From positions 509,640 through 573,639 of the forward strand of contig UESW01004014.1 of assembly GCA_900491605.1 (NCBI GenBank): a stretch of 64,000 nt of DNA, given 5' to 3'. The notes beneath the pieces are model-generated. The model did no database searches. It was not told the DNA's origin and saw only the letters and a program-made list of their open reading frames with translations. The DNA is from Calamus simplicifolius (Eukaryota > Streptophyta > Magnoliopsida > Arecales > Arecaceae). Positions 11,061 through 23,618 of the stretch are shown one piece after another. Both the position numbers and the translations under genes were made by a program. Every line of letters begins with the position of its first letter. The first letter of the stretch is position 1.

Positions 11061-11944
11061 CTTAAAATAATTCTAATTTTTCTTTTTCAAATTTCATCAT
11101 TTAATTTTTGAATTAATATAAAAATAGATTTGGATTGTTGGATAGTTTTGGTGTTCAAATATATTCTATGCTCCAAGCAGTTGGACAATGGCATGATACA
11201 TCATGCCAAAAGTTGTGTTGCACAATCCAGGCCTTATTTTCATCGATATGAAGTGCATATGTTGGATCGAAGTAATCGATATATAACACATCATACATAT
11301 GCACATTTTACAAGTTTATTTAATGGATCATTCATTCAAAACTGACCATACCTAAACCCAAGCCAATAAATCAAACACAATTATTTTCAAATTGTCAGGT
11401 CAGAGTTCCAAGGTCAAGTGTGGCCCTTAATCAACTACTGTTCATGGGACCAAATCTTTGGTACATAAACATAACAATAATGGCTCCAGTCACATTTAAA
11501 ATCATCAACATAGCCAGGAACATAAGTTTCAAGCTGGTTAAATTCTCAGGGTATGTCAGATCTCTACAGATTGAGTCCGACTTTTTATATTTGCACCAAA
11601 TCAAGGCTTTAACTATCAGTTTTAATACCCATAACAACAGCCAATTGGTGCAGGCTGTACTGAGTGTTGGTACAACACATCACTTGGTATCAACACTCAT
11701 TACATGATGCATAACCAAGTACTAGTTCCCTGCCAAATTAACACAGGATGCCCAGTATAGACAACTACAGTTTGGTGCTTAAATTCTAGGACCCAAAACC
11801 AGCCCAAGTTTAAACTAGTTTTCAGAGGGACAAACAATCCATGCTTGCACCCCTGATTCATTAGAATGGCTAATAGATCAGCACCACTATCGATGGTTAA
11901 TCTGCCAATTATATGGAAGGAATCTCAATAGAAAGAAGGCATAC
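11061..11944. other. Non-coding DNA between the LINE and NUP1-like exon 6
   Basis: I see no supported gene here. The inversion breakpoint nearer to exon 6 must lie in this stretch or inside the LINE; nothing in the sequence marks it clearly. Confidence 0.4.
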
Positions 11945-12031
11945 CGATTTGTTGCCAGACTGCAAGGCATTTGTTGATGTCCATTGAGATGATGTTGAGG
12001 GACCAGAATAAACATCCATAGGTCTTCCACC
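11945..12031 (-). pseudogene. NUP1-like exon 6
   Basis: On the minus strand an acceptor CTTCAG is followed by 87 bp encoding GGRPMDVYSGPSTSSQWTST and more, ending at the donor GTATGCC (11944). The PSTSSQWTS stretch is typical of this region in plant NUP1. The exon itself is open and in phase 0 with exon 5. In the family the next exon starts with an ALKR-like stretch, which here lies inverted at 7929. Confidence 0.8.
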
Positions 12032-12180
12032 CTGAAGAGAATAAAATATATAAAGGAGATTAAATGCAGCAAGGAAAAACCTGAAAGCTCTATAAATCTA
12101 TTTTTTCTTTATAAAAGGTCAGAGGAGAGACATTCATCAACTTAATTCACATGAGCATATTCCCCGATGTTAGTCATTAC

Positions 12181-12459
12181 ATGAGCCTTAAAATATGGAG
12201 AACGAGACATTCTATATATTGCAGATCTGCCATGAGACCTTGGAGACCTATAGCCATTCTCTGTACGTTCAGAAATTCCAGAAAAGTGGACAACAGATCT
12301 TGGTCCAATTGCCATATCAAATGAATTTTTTGCATATGGAGCTGCATCTTCATGAAATAGTTGGCTTCGCAGACTTAGTGTAGAAGGAGACACCATTGAA
12401 GACCTAGAACCCATGTAAGCTTTGGCAATCTCTGCTGGCAAAGCAGCTTCCTCAGGAAT
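12181..12459 (-). pseudogene. NUP1-like exon 5
   Basis: The exon starts after TTTTACCAG and ends before GTAATG. Its 93 codons read IPEEAALPAEIAKAYMGSRS, then a serine-rich part, then SHGRSAIYRMSRSPYFKAH. The AEIAKAYMGSR stretch and the RSAIY...RSPY stretch are hallmark blocks of the N-terminal part of plant NUP1. This is the best-preserved exon of the locus and has no frame damage. Confidence 0.88.
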
Positions 12460-13944
12460 CTGGTAAAATTGAGTGTAACAACTAAAATCAGTGATTACTA
12501 GCATAACAATGACTGCATAAAATTTAACATCATGTTCAAGAAAAGAATCTGGAGATTAGTTAAACATGCAATCTATTACCATCGACTATCCAGACATTAG
12601 CATTAATATTAATGAAAAAGAAATATCTCATCAACGAGGTGCCAGTTTAATATATCAACGTATGTTCAATCAAAAAATGAGATGTTGAAAAAAAAAATCA
12701 GCTCTCACTGTGATGTCACCAACCTAAAAATTTCTTTTGAAATCCTAGTGAAGGTAATTCTCTGCAACAAAGTTTGCTATAAGACCTGCAAGGCTAGCTG
12801 GGCCGTAGAAGGCCTGCCTAATTGGTTACATGTTTAAAGCTCAAACAACCAGAGAGCAACATTGGTCTGCAAAACCATACTAAAACCCACACCGGTATAT
12901 TATCAGTCCATAGAGGTTGGTATGGTATGGTCTACACCTCACACCAAGATAGGTTGCCCATTCTTTTCTCACACTTAACCACTTGGTGCCGAGTGATTTG
13001 TGTCAATGTCGAATGATACAAACCAGTTTGGTTCATACCAATCAAAACTCGATACTGTACCAGTAACTCACCAGTACAATATGGTTCATACCGATCTGCA
13101 TAGGTTGATATACAAACCTTGCTCCAAACCTCCACAAGTTTAGAATGAGTCTAGACAACAGAGAGAAGGCATAGACATTTATCAATCTCTCACACAAATC
13201 CCTTGAACAAACATGCAAAGTAAAATAACAAATCATTGATGTAAGAGCAAAGCAGCATTCGTCAGATCTAAGCTGTTAAAAGGTAAGCATGTTTAGAACT
13301 CAAGAAACGAGGAAAAACCATTCCAAACCTCCCCATGCTTAGACAGAAAGAAGGCAAGCCTCAACAAAGACCATTCCCTTCATCACTCAGGCACAAATCC
13401 AACATTTGTACACACAAAGTGAGATAACCAGACATAGATGCTAGAGAAATCAGATTTGAGTTTTAAAAAGATAAACAACTTTTACCTTAACCACAATCAA
13501 CCACCTAGTCTGTTAAATCCAAATTAATCCATTGTCCGTTTTAAGAGCTGGTAGGCACAATAAAGCACAGCAGTACACCGTACTGCTCCAGTGCCTTACT
13601 AGCATGTGGCAGACAGTGCTGGTTGTAAGCCAGTACATGACATGTTCCTGTGACAAGCATGTCAAGCAATGGCACAGCACAGCATGGTATGTGCTATGAC
13701 AGTGCAAGGCGTGCATGCAATCCATCAAATGCCAGCTCATTATATTGCCAATAGACTTTAGGATTATCCAATTATATCGCGAGGATAGAATTATGTCAGT
13801 ACTACATAGTATGGATTGAGAACATAACACAAGATGTTTGGCAACCACAGCAATATAAACACAAATGCCGACTTTGACTTTCCAAAAGAACCATTTATAC
13901 TAGTTGTAAGATGGTCCTAGGAGTAGCAAGAACTGAATTCTTAC
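12460..13944 (-). other. NUP1-like intron 4, with dispersed-repeat-like sequence
   Basis: Between exons 5 and 4. Around 12880-13130 there are ACCGGTA / CCAGTACAATATGGTTCATACC motifs, and around 13550-13720 repeated CAGTAC / GCATGT / CACAGCA motifs. Similar text appears near 47750-48130. These look like worn dispersed repeats; no gene is seen. Confidence 0.45.
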
Positions 13945-14201
13945 AGCCAAATTGATTGGAGTTGTGACACGCCCATGCAATCTGAAGGACACTGTTGTTT
14001 CCTGTCCTGGACCATTTGCCTTTTCCTTTTTGTCATTATTGTCTGCTGGTTGTGATGTACTTGGTTCAGCAGTAGACATCTTGTGATTTCCTTGCTCTGA
14101 AACATGTGTTTTGTTCATTGTCATAGTTGACTTCTGGTTGTGGTGTACTTGGTTCAATAGTTCGTGAATGCAATAATTCTGTAAGGCAGTCAAACTCAAT
14201 C
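13945..14201 (-). pseudogene. NUP1-like exon 4, frameshifted
   Basis: After the acceptor TTGTACAG the frame set by exon 3 reads IEFDCLTELLHSRTIEPST, a known block of plant NUP1, and continues to a stop TGA near 14067. The second half is family-like only in another frame, which ends in LHGRVTTPINLA and runs in phase into exon 5. The two halves contain a diverged tandem duplication: GAACCAAGTACA occurs at 14155 and 14067 (minus-strand starts), 88 bp apart, followed by similar text. Since 88 is not a multiple of 3, the duplication carries the shift. Confidence 0.8.
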
Positions 14202-14743
14202 CTGTACAAATTAAATCTTTATTAGGAAGACAATATATTTTCTTTAAAAAAAGGAAGACAAAGTAAGCCACATAAAAAGTAAAACAGACTAAACATTAAA
14301 AAAGAAGAGATGGGAACCGCAACCCTAAAAATCAAGGCTCTATCATGTCAGAACTACACAATAACAAATTATGCAGGTAAAAGAACCAACAGAAAAAGTA
14401 GATTTATAAATTACAAAGAAATAATCACACAAGCTATATCATATTACAGAGAAGAAAATTACTACAAGCAAAACACCTTGGAATAGTCTGGACACAAAAA
14501 CCAAAAGCAACAATAAACAGTTTATACATAATTCAACAGCAAGTAGATTGAAAATAGATAACTAAACTTTTCAAAAGTTGATAGTTAAACAGGACAGTGC
14601 CATTCGGGAGATGACCACAATAAGGTTATGGATGGTGCATCACCATGCATGCTTGAGTGCAGCATCGTCCACAATAGAATTTATCAAATTGAATGCCAAT
14701 AAATGATTCAAAAGGCGACAGCTATCACAAAACAAATACTTTC
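14202..14743 (-). other. NUP1-like intron 3
   Basis: AT-rich sequence between exons 4 and 3. Its 5' end reads GAAAGTATTTG instead of a GT donor. No other feature is seen. Confidence 0.6.
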
Positions 14744-14910
14744 CTTGTAAATGTCTTCTGCTTGAGTAGCTGTTCGAGTTCAGAAATTCCGCAAATGTTT
14801 GGATTTGTTTCTTGCTGAGCCCCACTAGCACCATGATTATCTATTAGGCTCTCTCCACCACAGCCACATTTTTCTTGTACTTCAGATGATGAATTCCGTG
14901 TTTCAAGATT
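14744..14910 (-). pseudogene. NUP1-like exon 3, with mutated splice donor
   Basis: The exon starts after CACCATTCAG and encodes NLETRNSSSE, then a middle part, then GISELEQLLKQKTFTR. ISELEQLLKQKTFTR is a strong NUP1 block that in the family runs straight into the E-F-D-x-L-T-E-L-L block now at the start of exon 4. Phase requires the exon to end after ACAAG at 14744. The intron there starts GAAAGT, not GTAAGT, so position +2 of the donor is changed from T to A. Correct splicing would be blocked. Confidence 0.82.
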
Positions 14911-17900
14911 CTGAATGGTGCAGTAAAGAAAAATATACATATTAAAAATATCCAATAAAGAACTATAATCAAATTTTATTAAAAAAGAAATGAAAATGCT
15001 TCCCAAGTTAGCTAAGAGAGAAAAAGAAATACTATAAATGAGTAGGCAGACAAAAAAGGGCAACAGTCTGAATTTGCAACATACACAACCACCACATACC
15101 ATAATTTCATTACAAAATTATAGTAAACACAATCATGGATGGATATTTACCTCTTAGCAAACTGGATTGTATGCACAACTTCTCAATATTCAGATCTGTG
15201 TGAGATTTAGGGAAGGTGAGCAGTGAAAGAAGATGAGGCATTTAAATAAAAAAATAATGAGTCTTAAATCACCCAAGAAATTTATTTGGGATGTTGGAAT
15301 TTTTGTTTTCAATTATTATACTCTACTTGAATTCCAATACACTACTACAATAAGGTTTTTATAAATTAAAAATTAAAATGTGGTAACATAACACATTCAC
15401 CATGTATTCCTATTCAGGACAACCTCTGATTCAATTGACTTAATTTTGGTTTTAATAAATGTTTAATCAAAGTGCAAATCCTGAAGTAACAGCTGAAATG
15501 AGATTCCAAGATACCATGATGTTGGAACGATGCAAGAGCATCTAAAAAACTTTTGAGTCCAATCAGGCCCATTATGTCTATTGGACCAGCTTATTAGTTA
15601 TTAAGAGTCTAATCTTTTTTATGCTGCATTATGTCTTACGTTTTGTTTTACACCACAGCCCATTATTATGTTCCAAGTCATTTAAGAGTTATGTAATTTT
15701 CTTGTGATCCTTTTAATGAACTTCCATGGTTAAGAGTTAATAAGCGCTTACACAAAAAAGGGCTGTGATGTTAAGGTTAGTAGAGATCTGATAATAAAAT
15801 GTTTTTGTCAGGATGTATTAACTATCTTATGAAGAAAATAACAGAATGAAAAAAATTTCAACATTTTGAACCCAGAATAATTTTGTTCCTATTCAACTTT
15901 ATTTTTTTTTTTGGCTGTAATCTCCATTATTCTTGCTGGGATTCCTTTCATGCTGCGTCATGGTAGGATGACATGAACAAAAGGAATCCATACAGCAGAT
16001 CGATAAGATAAAGGAGGTGACCATGCAGTAGGTTGTCCAATTTAGTTTACATTTGTGTTGATCAAGTAAAAAGAATCAGGAGAGATTGAAGAAGCCAGCA
16101 AGACCCGAGATAGCATAACTACCGACTTAGTTGATTCATATAACACATTAAATTAGGTTGGGGGGGGGGAGGGGGGGAGTAAAAAGAGTCATAAAGCATG
16201 AGGATCATCCATGAGAATGAAATCAAAGGGTGCTGAGATGTGAATTTTGGTGCATATGACCTGGTAAATGAGAAAGCTACTTTGATTGGAAGGTTCAACA
16301 CTATTGTGGGCTGAGTTGGATGTGTTCCAAGATACCTTCAGGATGCCCAACAACCCAGACAGGGACTTGAAGGAGATTATTCTTGAGACTGCCTTGTCAA
16401 ATCTTGGACAAAGATCTCAAAGGGAATAGAAGAAAGAACACGTTAAAGAAGTCCGAGAAATTTTAGGCAAGGAGATGAGCTTAGAGAAGCTAAGCATACA
16501 TTCTAACATCTTCATCACAAATTTAAAAAGATCATCAAGGTTAGAACGGACATAATTTGTATGTACATTGTTTGAAAGCATTTAAGAGTATCTCATTACT
16601 TCTACGAGACCTAAAGCAGAGGACCAACAATAATTGAAAAAAGTTAAAAATAAGTTGGCAAGCCAAAAGTCTCTGCGATTCTCTGAGACCGGCAAAGACA
16701 TCCAGAACATTTCTGTTGCTATCTGAGACCTGCAACGACATCCAGTACTTGCAGCAGTTCCAAACTAATGCCTTGACTGCAAGACGGGTGCTCAATAAAA
16801 CCAATCACAAGGGGAAGCAAAAGATCACTGCATTCTAAGTGATGAAGGAGAAAAAAAAGTAAAGTACACCTAAGAATGACAAGAAAAACATAGAGCTTGG
16901 CATTGCAACCATAAGAAAAATGGTTTTTGCAAGAGACTACAGTTCACAAAAAAAGGGCTGCAGGTTTGACATTCAAGAAAACAAAGCAGCCATAAATAGT
17001 ATGGACATTCTATTTCCGACCACAGGAAGAATTGGGTATGAGGGCCAAGAGGTTGTATCTAGGGCTTTAGGAGAAGTCTGAAGACAAGGAAATGATTTAT
17101 TTCATGAAGGAAACGATTTATTTCAGACTGCTTGAGATGCCTCTTGATGTGACTTTGTCATACAAGAAAATAGACAATTGCATTGAGGTAAAAATTTACT
17201 ATGGGAGACAGAGAATTGAATAATTACAAAACTAATTAGGATCAATGGTTCTATGATCAATCAAGTATACTACCCCAAATATAATTGTTGCTGCCTGGAC
17301 AGTGTACGATGTGATTCTGGGTAAAAAATGAGTGTTAGGTGGAAAATGAAAACTTTTGGAGCCACATAAAAAACTTCTAATGTGGCCTAGAAAAAATTCT
17401 GCCAAAGGCTGGCACAAAAACAACCTTGTAGAGAAGGGATTACAAAAACAGAGATTACAGTTACACAGAGGATGCCCTTAACACGACGTCTAAGAAAAAA
17501 GATGAGTGCCACTTATTTTCACATTAACATGCTTAAGAATAGTAATGACTACTACTTGAGACAATGGTTAAATTCCATCCACAGTGAAAATATCCAAATA
17601 AGCAAGACTAACATGATCATTGATTTGTCTTTGGAATGAAACTTAGGATAGATATGTAAAGACTAAAACAAGGTAATTTAGGAAGAGGCAAGCAAGTTTT
17701 ACAGGGGCCACTGCATTAGGTGTTACATAAGCCAATAATTGGAAGCTTAGTAAAATGAAAGGCCTTTGTAGCAAGAAACTTCTACTTAGGGTATCGTACC
17801 TACCGACTTTGGAGTTCATCCCCATACTTCCTAAGTGTTTACTTATTTTTCTTATAGAGAGAGATAGAGGGAGAGAGATAGAGAGACAAAGAAATCACTT

Positions 17901-17950
17901 GCTATAATTACATTTGAATCCACAAAATTGCATGCTCCCTCTCCATACTT

Positions 17951-19497
17951 TTAGGGGCTGTTTGGCATCAGTGATCTCTAACATCCCATTTGGTATCCCC
18001 ATTTGACACTAATCTTGAATCGGCGAGAAGATCATCACATTTGGTATCCCCATTTGACAGTGATATTGAGACAGTGATAAAGATCATCCAATTTGGTATC
18101 CCCATTTGACTGTGATTTGTGATTATCGTGGGATTAGAATCACCATCCAAGGGGGTTTTCTTAATCCTACCCAAGGCGGTGGGAATGTTGAATCATCGTG
18201 ATGATAATAATCTACACCAAAAAAAGGGACAACTTTGTCCCTATATTTATTAATTTCTTTCTCCTACTATAATAATATAATATAGAGCTGAACTTAGCTA
18301 CACTCACATATAGCCAACCACCAGATCCGGTCACCCTTTCCACTATTGGGTCCATATGGATCCCAAAATCACACCACATTTCGACCTTGGGGATCCATGA
18401 TCCGTATGGATCCAAGTATGAAAAGAGCGGCCGGATCCGAGCTTGACTATACGCGAGTCTAGACAAATCGAGCTCTATAATATAATATATATTATATTAT
18501 ATTATTATATATTATATTTATATATATATTAACTATATATTGTATATTATTATTAATATTTATTATAATGATATAATATTAATATAATAATAAATTTATA
18601 TTAATATGTAACAATATTATATGACTAATTCAAGTCTTGGTAGGATGGGCCAAGAGAGTCGAAACATCTCATCCCAAAGAGATTCCGAAACTGATTTCGA
18701 TCATTCCGTTCCATCCTGTCTCGACCATAATATGTTATAATATCAATTTTAAATAAATATAATTATCATAAAGATATAAAATTTGAAGTTCAAATATGTC
18801 TAAAAATCAAATAAAATAGTAAATCTTTACACAAATCTTTTTAAGAAAAAAATATCTCAAGCAACTACTGAAATGCTTGGTTGGATCGAGGATCAAAACG
18901 GGATAAGACACGAGGTGTCTCGCTCAATGAAAAAATTAGCACACCTATGTCCCACAAGATTTAAAACCTTAATACATAGTATATATTATATTATTATTAA
19001 TAATATTATTAATATTATATTATACATAATATATATAATATATATAATATTATATAATATATTATATATAATATATTATTATAAGAGGTAAACTTAACTA
19101 CATTGGATCTTGTCACCTTCCTTACGCTTGGATCTATATGAATTTTAGAGCCGCCCCATCTTTTTCACTTTTTTCATCTTTGGGATTCGTAAACTATGTG
19201 AATCCAAGGATGCCAAATCTACCTCTTATTATAATATATTATGCAAATAAGTTTTCAAGGGTAACATTGACAATATATACATGGTGATCTTCCATTACCT
19301 TGGTATACCAAACACAATGATTTATAATCGCCGGTGATCTTCAATTATTGAAATTTCTCATACTAAACAAGGTGATGTGGGATCACTAGTGATCCTATCA
19401 CTGCTGATTCTATCGCTGGTGATTCTATCCCTAGTGATTCTATCTCTAGTGATTCTATCATCGAGGAAAATCATTTTGGTGATTAACCAAACAAGAG
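17951..19497. mobile_element. Large AT-rich MITE-like element, copy 1
   Basis: The left end reads TTAGGGGCTGTTTGGCATCA, and the right end, read on the minus strand, is CCTCTTGTTTGGTTAATCAC, so the ends are loosely inverted. The minus-strand right end matches the start of the region at 41222 over about 90 bp. Inside are three copies of TTTGGTATCCCCATTTGAC about 50 bp apart (about 17989, 18039, 18090), runs of GTGATTCTATC, and TA-rich palindromic DNA at 18478-18620 and 18978-19085. It has no coding capacity. Its superfamily is uncertain. Confidence 0.5.
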
Positions 19498-19751
19498 GGA
19501 TGGATAAAGCTTAACAAAAGCAATTTGGATTCAACTGTAAGAACCAACAAAATATCTAGAGAACAAAAGGAAGGCACGTATTTTCTTTAGTTGCTGGACA
19601 TCACTCTGCCAAAAACATCATTCACCTTTGCATATGATCATCAAATAACAGACCATTTACATTATGCTTGTAATTATACACCAAGGTTTGTAATCCACAA
19701 ATGGACCACATGTCCACAGTCAAAGTTGTTATTTAGATGTTAATGTGTGGT

Positions 19752-19755
<4 letters not shown>

Positions 19756-19799
<44 letters not shown>
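19756..19799. repeat. (TC)n microsatellite
   Basis: A perfect run of about 22 TC units. Confidence 0.98.
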
Positions 19800-19803
<4 letters not shown>

Positions 19804-21147
19804 GGATTTGAATGTGTGGTTCTAATTATAAAATAGGAGGCCAACCGTTACCCCTCCAACTTGGGACCTTGTATCAACCCCACCCTCTCCTTACTCATTC
19901 CAAGAGTATGTTTTGTGTTGCTTCTACTGTTGAAACAGTTCTTAGAAAAAGGAGAAGATAGAAGCTAGGTTTTCTAGCTACCAAACACATTTCTTCTAAG
20001 AAGCATTGCTCTGCATGGAAGGTTGCAAAAGTGTTTTTCTTCAAGCAAAACCAAACAAGGCCCCCCAAGCCACCCTCTTAAGATTCATTTCCTTACCCAA
20101 AACTTCAAGTTGTTCCCCCTCTACTGTCACAGTCCACGTACTAACCCTTCTCCAGCTATACATCTAGCCCATCATCTAACATCTACCAATGTCCCCACTT
20201 CCATTACACTGCCCATCTACTTACCCTGCATCATCCTTAACCTAACTCCTGAACTTGCTAGCCGAAAGAGTTAGGAGCATGGTGAATTGAGGGGAACAGG
20301 CATTGATAATAAGGCAAAAGGTGGCAATTGAGAAAGAGCAATCATGAAATGAGACTAGTAAATGGGGAAGAAAATGATGCAATTGGTTGTGTAGCATCCT
20401 TTGATGTTTCGCTCAAACTTTTGGTGTTTTAGTCAACAAAAAGAATGAAATTTTCTGAAAAAATGAAAAATCGAAAAAGTAATACAGTAGAAAATATTAT
20501 AGTGATTTTGTATTATATAGGTTATTATTTGTGTGGTTTCAATGGTTTAAGGATGAAGTTGATATCACATAAGAGTGAAATTCATAAACAACAAACACAC
20601 AAGCATACATATGTGCCCGCATGTGCACATTGCACCATGAACATCAATTTTTAAAAATCCATTTTATTTAGCAATTCTAAAGATTTTCACTGCCTGGTGT
20701 ATATAAGTCTTTTTAATTTTTTAGCATATAGCAAGAAAATATATTGGGTTTGGGATTTCTTTCTCATATTTTGGGGGTTAATGACTATAGAGAAATACAA
20801 GTAGTTAAAAAAAGTTATTCAACATAAAAAGTTATTATTGTGAAGTATTTTGTAATTGGTTGTTGACAATAGTGTTTGTTAAATACTATGATAGAGCCTT
20901 TCCTAAGGTTTTCAACTTTTGAGGGTTATTTAAGTCATCCATGAGTAAATATCACCTCTTTTAACTTCAGAAAACAAAAGAAAAAATCCATAATTTATGT
21001 TTTATTTATGCAATTAGAAATGAAAAAAGGATCAATATATCATAGAAAATACCATGGTTTTAAATCCCAATGGGACAAAGGGCGTCTAAAACCATTCCAT
21101 CAGAAGATAGGAACTAGAATAGAGATAGGTCTTAGAAACCCATCTAC

Positions 21148-21545
21148 TCAGGAAAAGAAGAAAGAGAAAAAGAAAGAAAAAAAAGGAAGGAAAGAAGAAG
21201 AATAGAAAAAAAGAAAGGAAGGAAGAAGAAGAGAAAAAAGAGAAAGATGAGAGAAGAAGGAAAGAAAGAAGAAGAATAGAAAAAAAGAAAGGAAGACAAG
21301 AAGAAAAGAGGAAGAAAAAGAAAGGATAAGAAAAGAAGGAAAGGAATAAAAGCAGAAAGAAAGAAAAAAAAAAGAAAGAAAAGGAAAGAAAGGTGATAAA
21401 GAACAAAAAAAAAAAAGAGAGCACGAAAGAAGAATAAAGAAAGAAATAATGGAAGAGAGAGAGAGAAAGAAATAAAAGAAGAAAGGGAAAAAAAAAAGAA
21501 AAAAGAAACAAAGAAAGAAAGAGGAAAAAAAAAAAAAGAGAGAAA
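21148..21545. repeat. Purine-only (GA-rich) tract of about 400 bp
   Basis: Almost only A and G on the plus strand, in varied GAAA, GGAA, AAGAAG and GAGAGA units, with very few T or C. Long Phe/Ser/Leu-rich open frames on the minus strand here are low-complexity artefacts. Confidence 0.95.
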
Positions 21546-23571
21546 TGGATGGTACCTACTAAAATGCTCCACTAGGATGGCCATTGGCATAGAACGCTCC
21601 ACTAGGACAAACATTAGGATGGCATAAAACAGCAAAGCATCCCATTCTATAAAAAATCAAGACATCCTTGTCCTATAGGATTAAAAATATTGGCTAATAT
21701 CAAAATAAAATTTAAAAAGAAAGTATCTATGACTAATTTTAGTCACTTTTGAAATAATTAAATTAAAACTAGTTAATTTCAGCAAAAGCTGATAAAACTG
21801 CCAAACCCAGCATCAAGGTCACAGTAAGCTCACTTCCAACCAAAATCAATCGATTTTGGCTGAAATTTCAAACCTTGGTATCAAAGTGAGATGATCAGGA
21901 TAAAAGTTTAAAATGGAAGAGTCTGACCACCTAGAAACAAGGTTTGTTTCAGATGATTACAGGTTTATAACAGAAACATAGGATGCAGTCCCACAATGCG
22001 ATATATTAGCATGCATTGATGCGTATCAGAGAGATGCAAACCGATATAAGCTATGCACATTACTATAGAATTATACACCCCTGCACCATGACAACGGCCT
22101 GCCCATGATGTACCCACCATACACAGTACAGAACATTAGATTTTAATCCTTACCTTTGTTAAGTTCTTATGAATGAATATTCATCTCTTGGTTAGAGAAT
22201 TTGAGTTATATAAGTCACCATATTTTTCACTTTCATTTAGATTTTATTTTTAAAACCCATTTTAGATTTTAAAATAATAAATGAATCCATAGCTTACTTT
22301 ACCAACGAATCAAGATACATGCTAAGAACTTGTATGGTCATTAGTTTTTTCTACGTATGTGCTCTGTGAGTACTTGTGTTTAGTACAGTAACTAAATATC
22401 ATCCATTGTCATCGTTAAAACAGATTCCTTTGAAAACTTAAAACCAATTTTATGTCATGAAAAGGAAAGCATATTATGTTGAACGAGAGAATAATTTCAT
22501 TAAAAGCATAGTAGTTTATCCTATAACCTGGAAATGACAAGTGTACTTAGCTAGTACAAACCATCCTCGACATAAGAAAAATCATAAAAAGATTAATGCA
22601 AACATTACCAATAATAACTCAAGAAATCATGACTAATATTTGGTATAAACATCCTGATTTAATTTCCATCAAGTGACAAAGCTAAAATAATCTAATTACT
22701 ATTTATTTCTTATAAAGACATGAAGAGCAAACAGCGGAAAACCTTCTAAGTCGGTTACTTCCTGACATATATACAATAATTTTTTTTTAACAATCACAAT
22801 ACTTGGACAATACCACTGAGTACTTGGCCAATTGGTCAGGGCATAAGAACCCTACTCCCTTGAGATGAGGAAAGAGAACAATTCTGAATTGTGGTTGTAG
22901 TTACACAGTCAAAAAGGATAGAAATTTGAATTTATTTAAGTAGAAAAGAGAAACAATATAACAATTACATCAAGATCGATGCAAGTGAGAAAAATATATA
23001 ATGGACACAGTTTCACTGCTGATGCCACAAGCACACCACTCACAGAAAGTCTGCTACAACACCAGGTGCTGAGCTATTGAAACTTGATAATATCATCATT
23101 GCAAAAATAAGATTCAGGAATGGTCATGCATTCAATAGTGTCATAGAATCTCTGATAATAGCTAATAGATACCCAAAAATAAAATCAAGAAACCATTGGT
23201 ATCAGCCTCAATTAAATATTTCATTATAATAGATCGACAACAAATATTATATGGTTAATATCCTAGCAGAATCCATTTTATGAAAAGAAAGCCCTAGGAC
23301 AATAATATTTGGCAATTTTGTTAATCACTCTTCAAGGATGATAACATGAGCACTCAAAAAAAAAAGAATGAAATTATCCATTACAGCTCAACCAGTAAAC
23401 ATCTATAAAATCGACCTAGAATCAAAGCCAACAACTTTTAATCATCACTAAAATGAAGCAAAACATTGAGAGAGAGAGAGAGAGTTCCATATTAAACAAC
23501 AAAATTTAAAAATATATGTATATAAATAAATATACATGGATACATATAATAACTTATTTAATGTCACTTAC

Positions 23572-23618
23572 AGGAGAAGGCATTTTAGTAACTTCTTGTT
23601 TGGATTGATGGTTTTCCT
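23572..23618 (-). pseudogene. NUP1-like exon 2 (47 bp)
   Basis: The acceptor TATGTGCAG and the donor GTAAGTG (23571) bound a 47-bp exon encoding (E)ENHQSNQEVTKMPSP. Its two leading bases complete the codon begun by the last base of exon 1, and it ends in phase 0 for exon 3. The identification rests on this phase fit and on position; the sequence is short. No damage is seen. Confidence 0.65.

Larger units (their letters stand above)
14911..23571 (-). other. NUP1-like intron 2 (8.7 kb), mostly repeats
   Basis: No supported gene lies in this stretch. It holds a G-rich run at 16160-16179, a duplicated GACATCCAG segment near 16695 and 16737, a MITE-like region at 17951-19497, a CT microsatellite at 19756-19799, a long purine tract at 21148-21545 and a GA run at about 23468-23483. 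Short open frames have no recognisable families. Confidence 0.6.

Noticed and set aside
13900..14271. Single 123-residue minus-strand frame as a gene
   Set aside because: It begins in intron sequence. Only the inner part is NUP1-like exon 4, and the frame before the duplication is a different one.
21086..21635. 141- and 163-residue Phe/Ser/Leu-rich frames that look like membrane proteins
   Set aside because: They are the complement of the purine tract; low complexity, no start context or homology.
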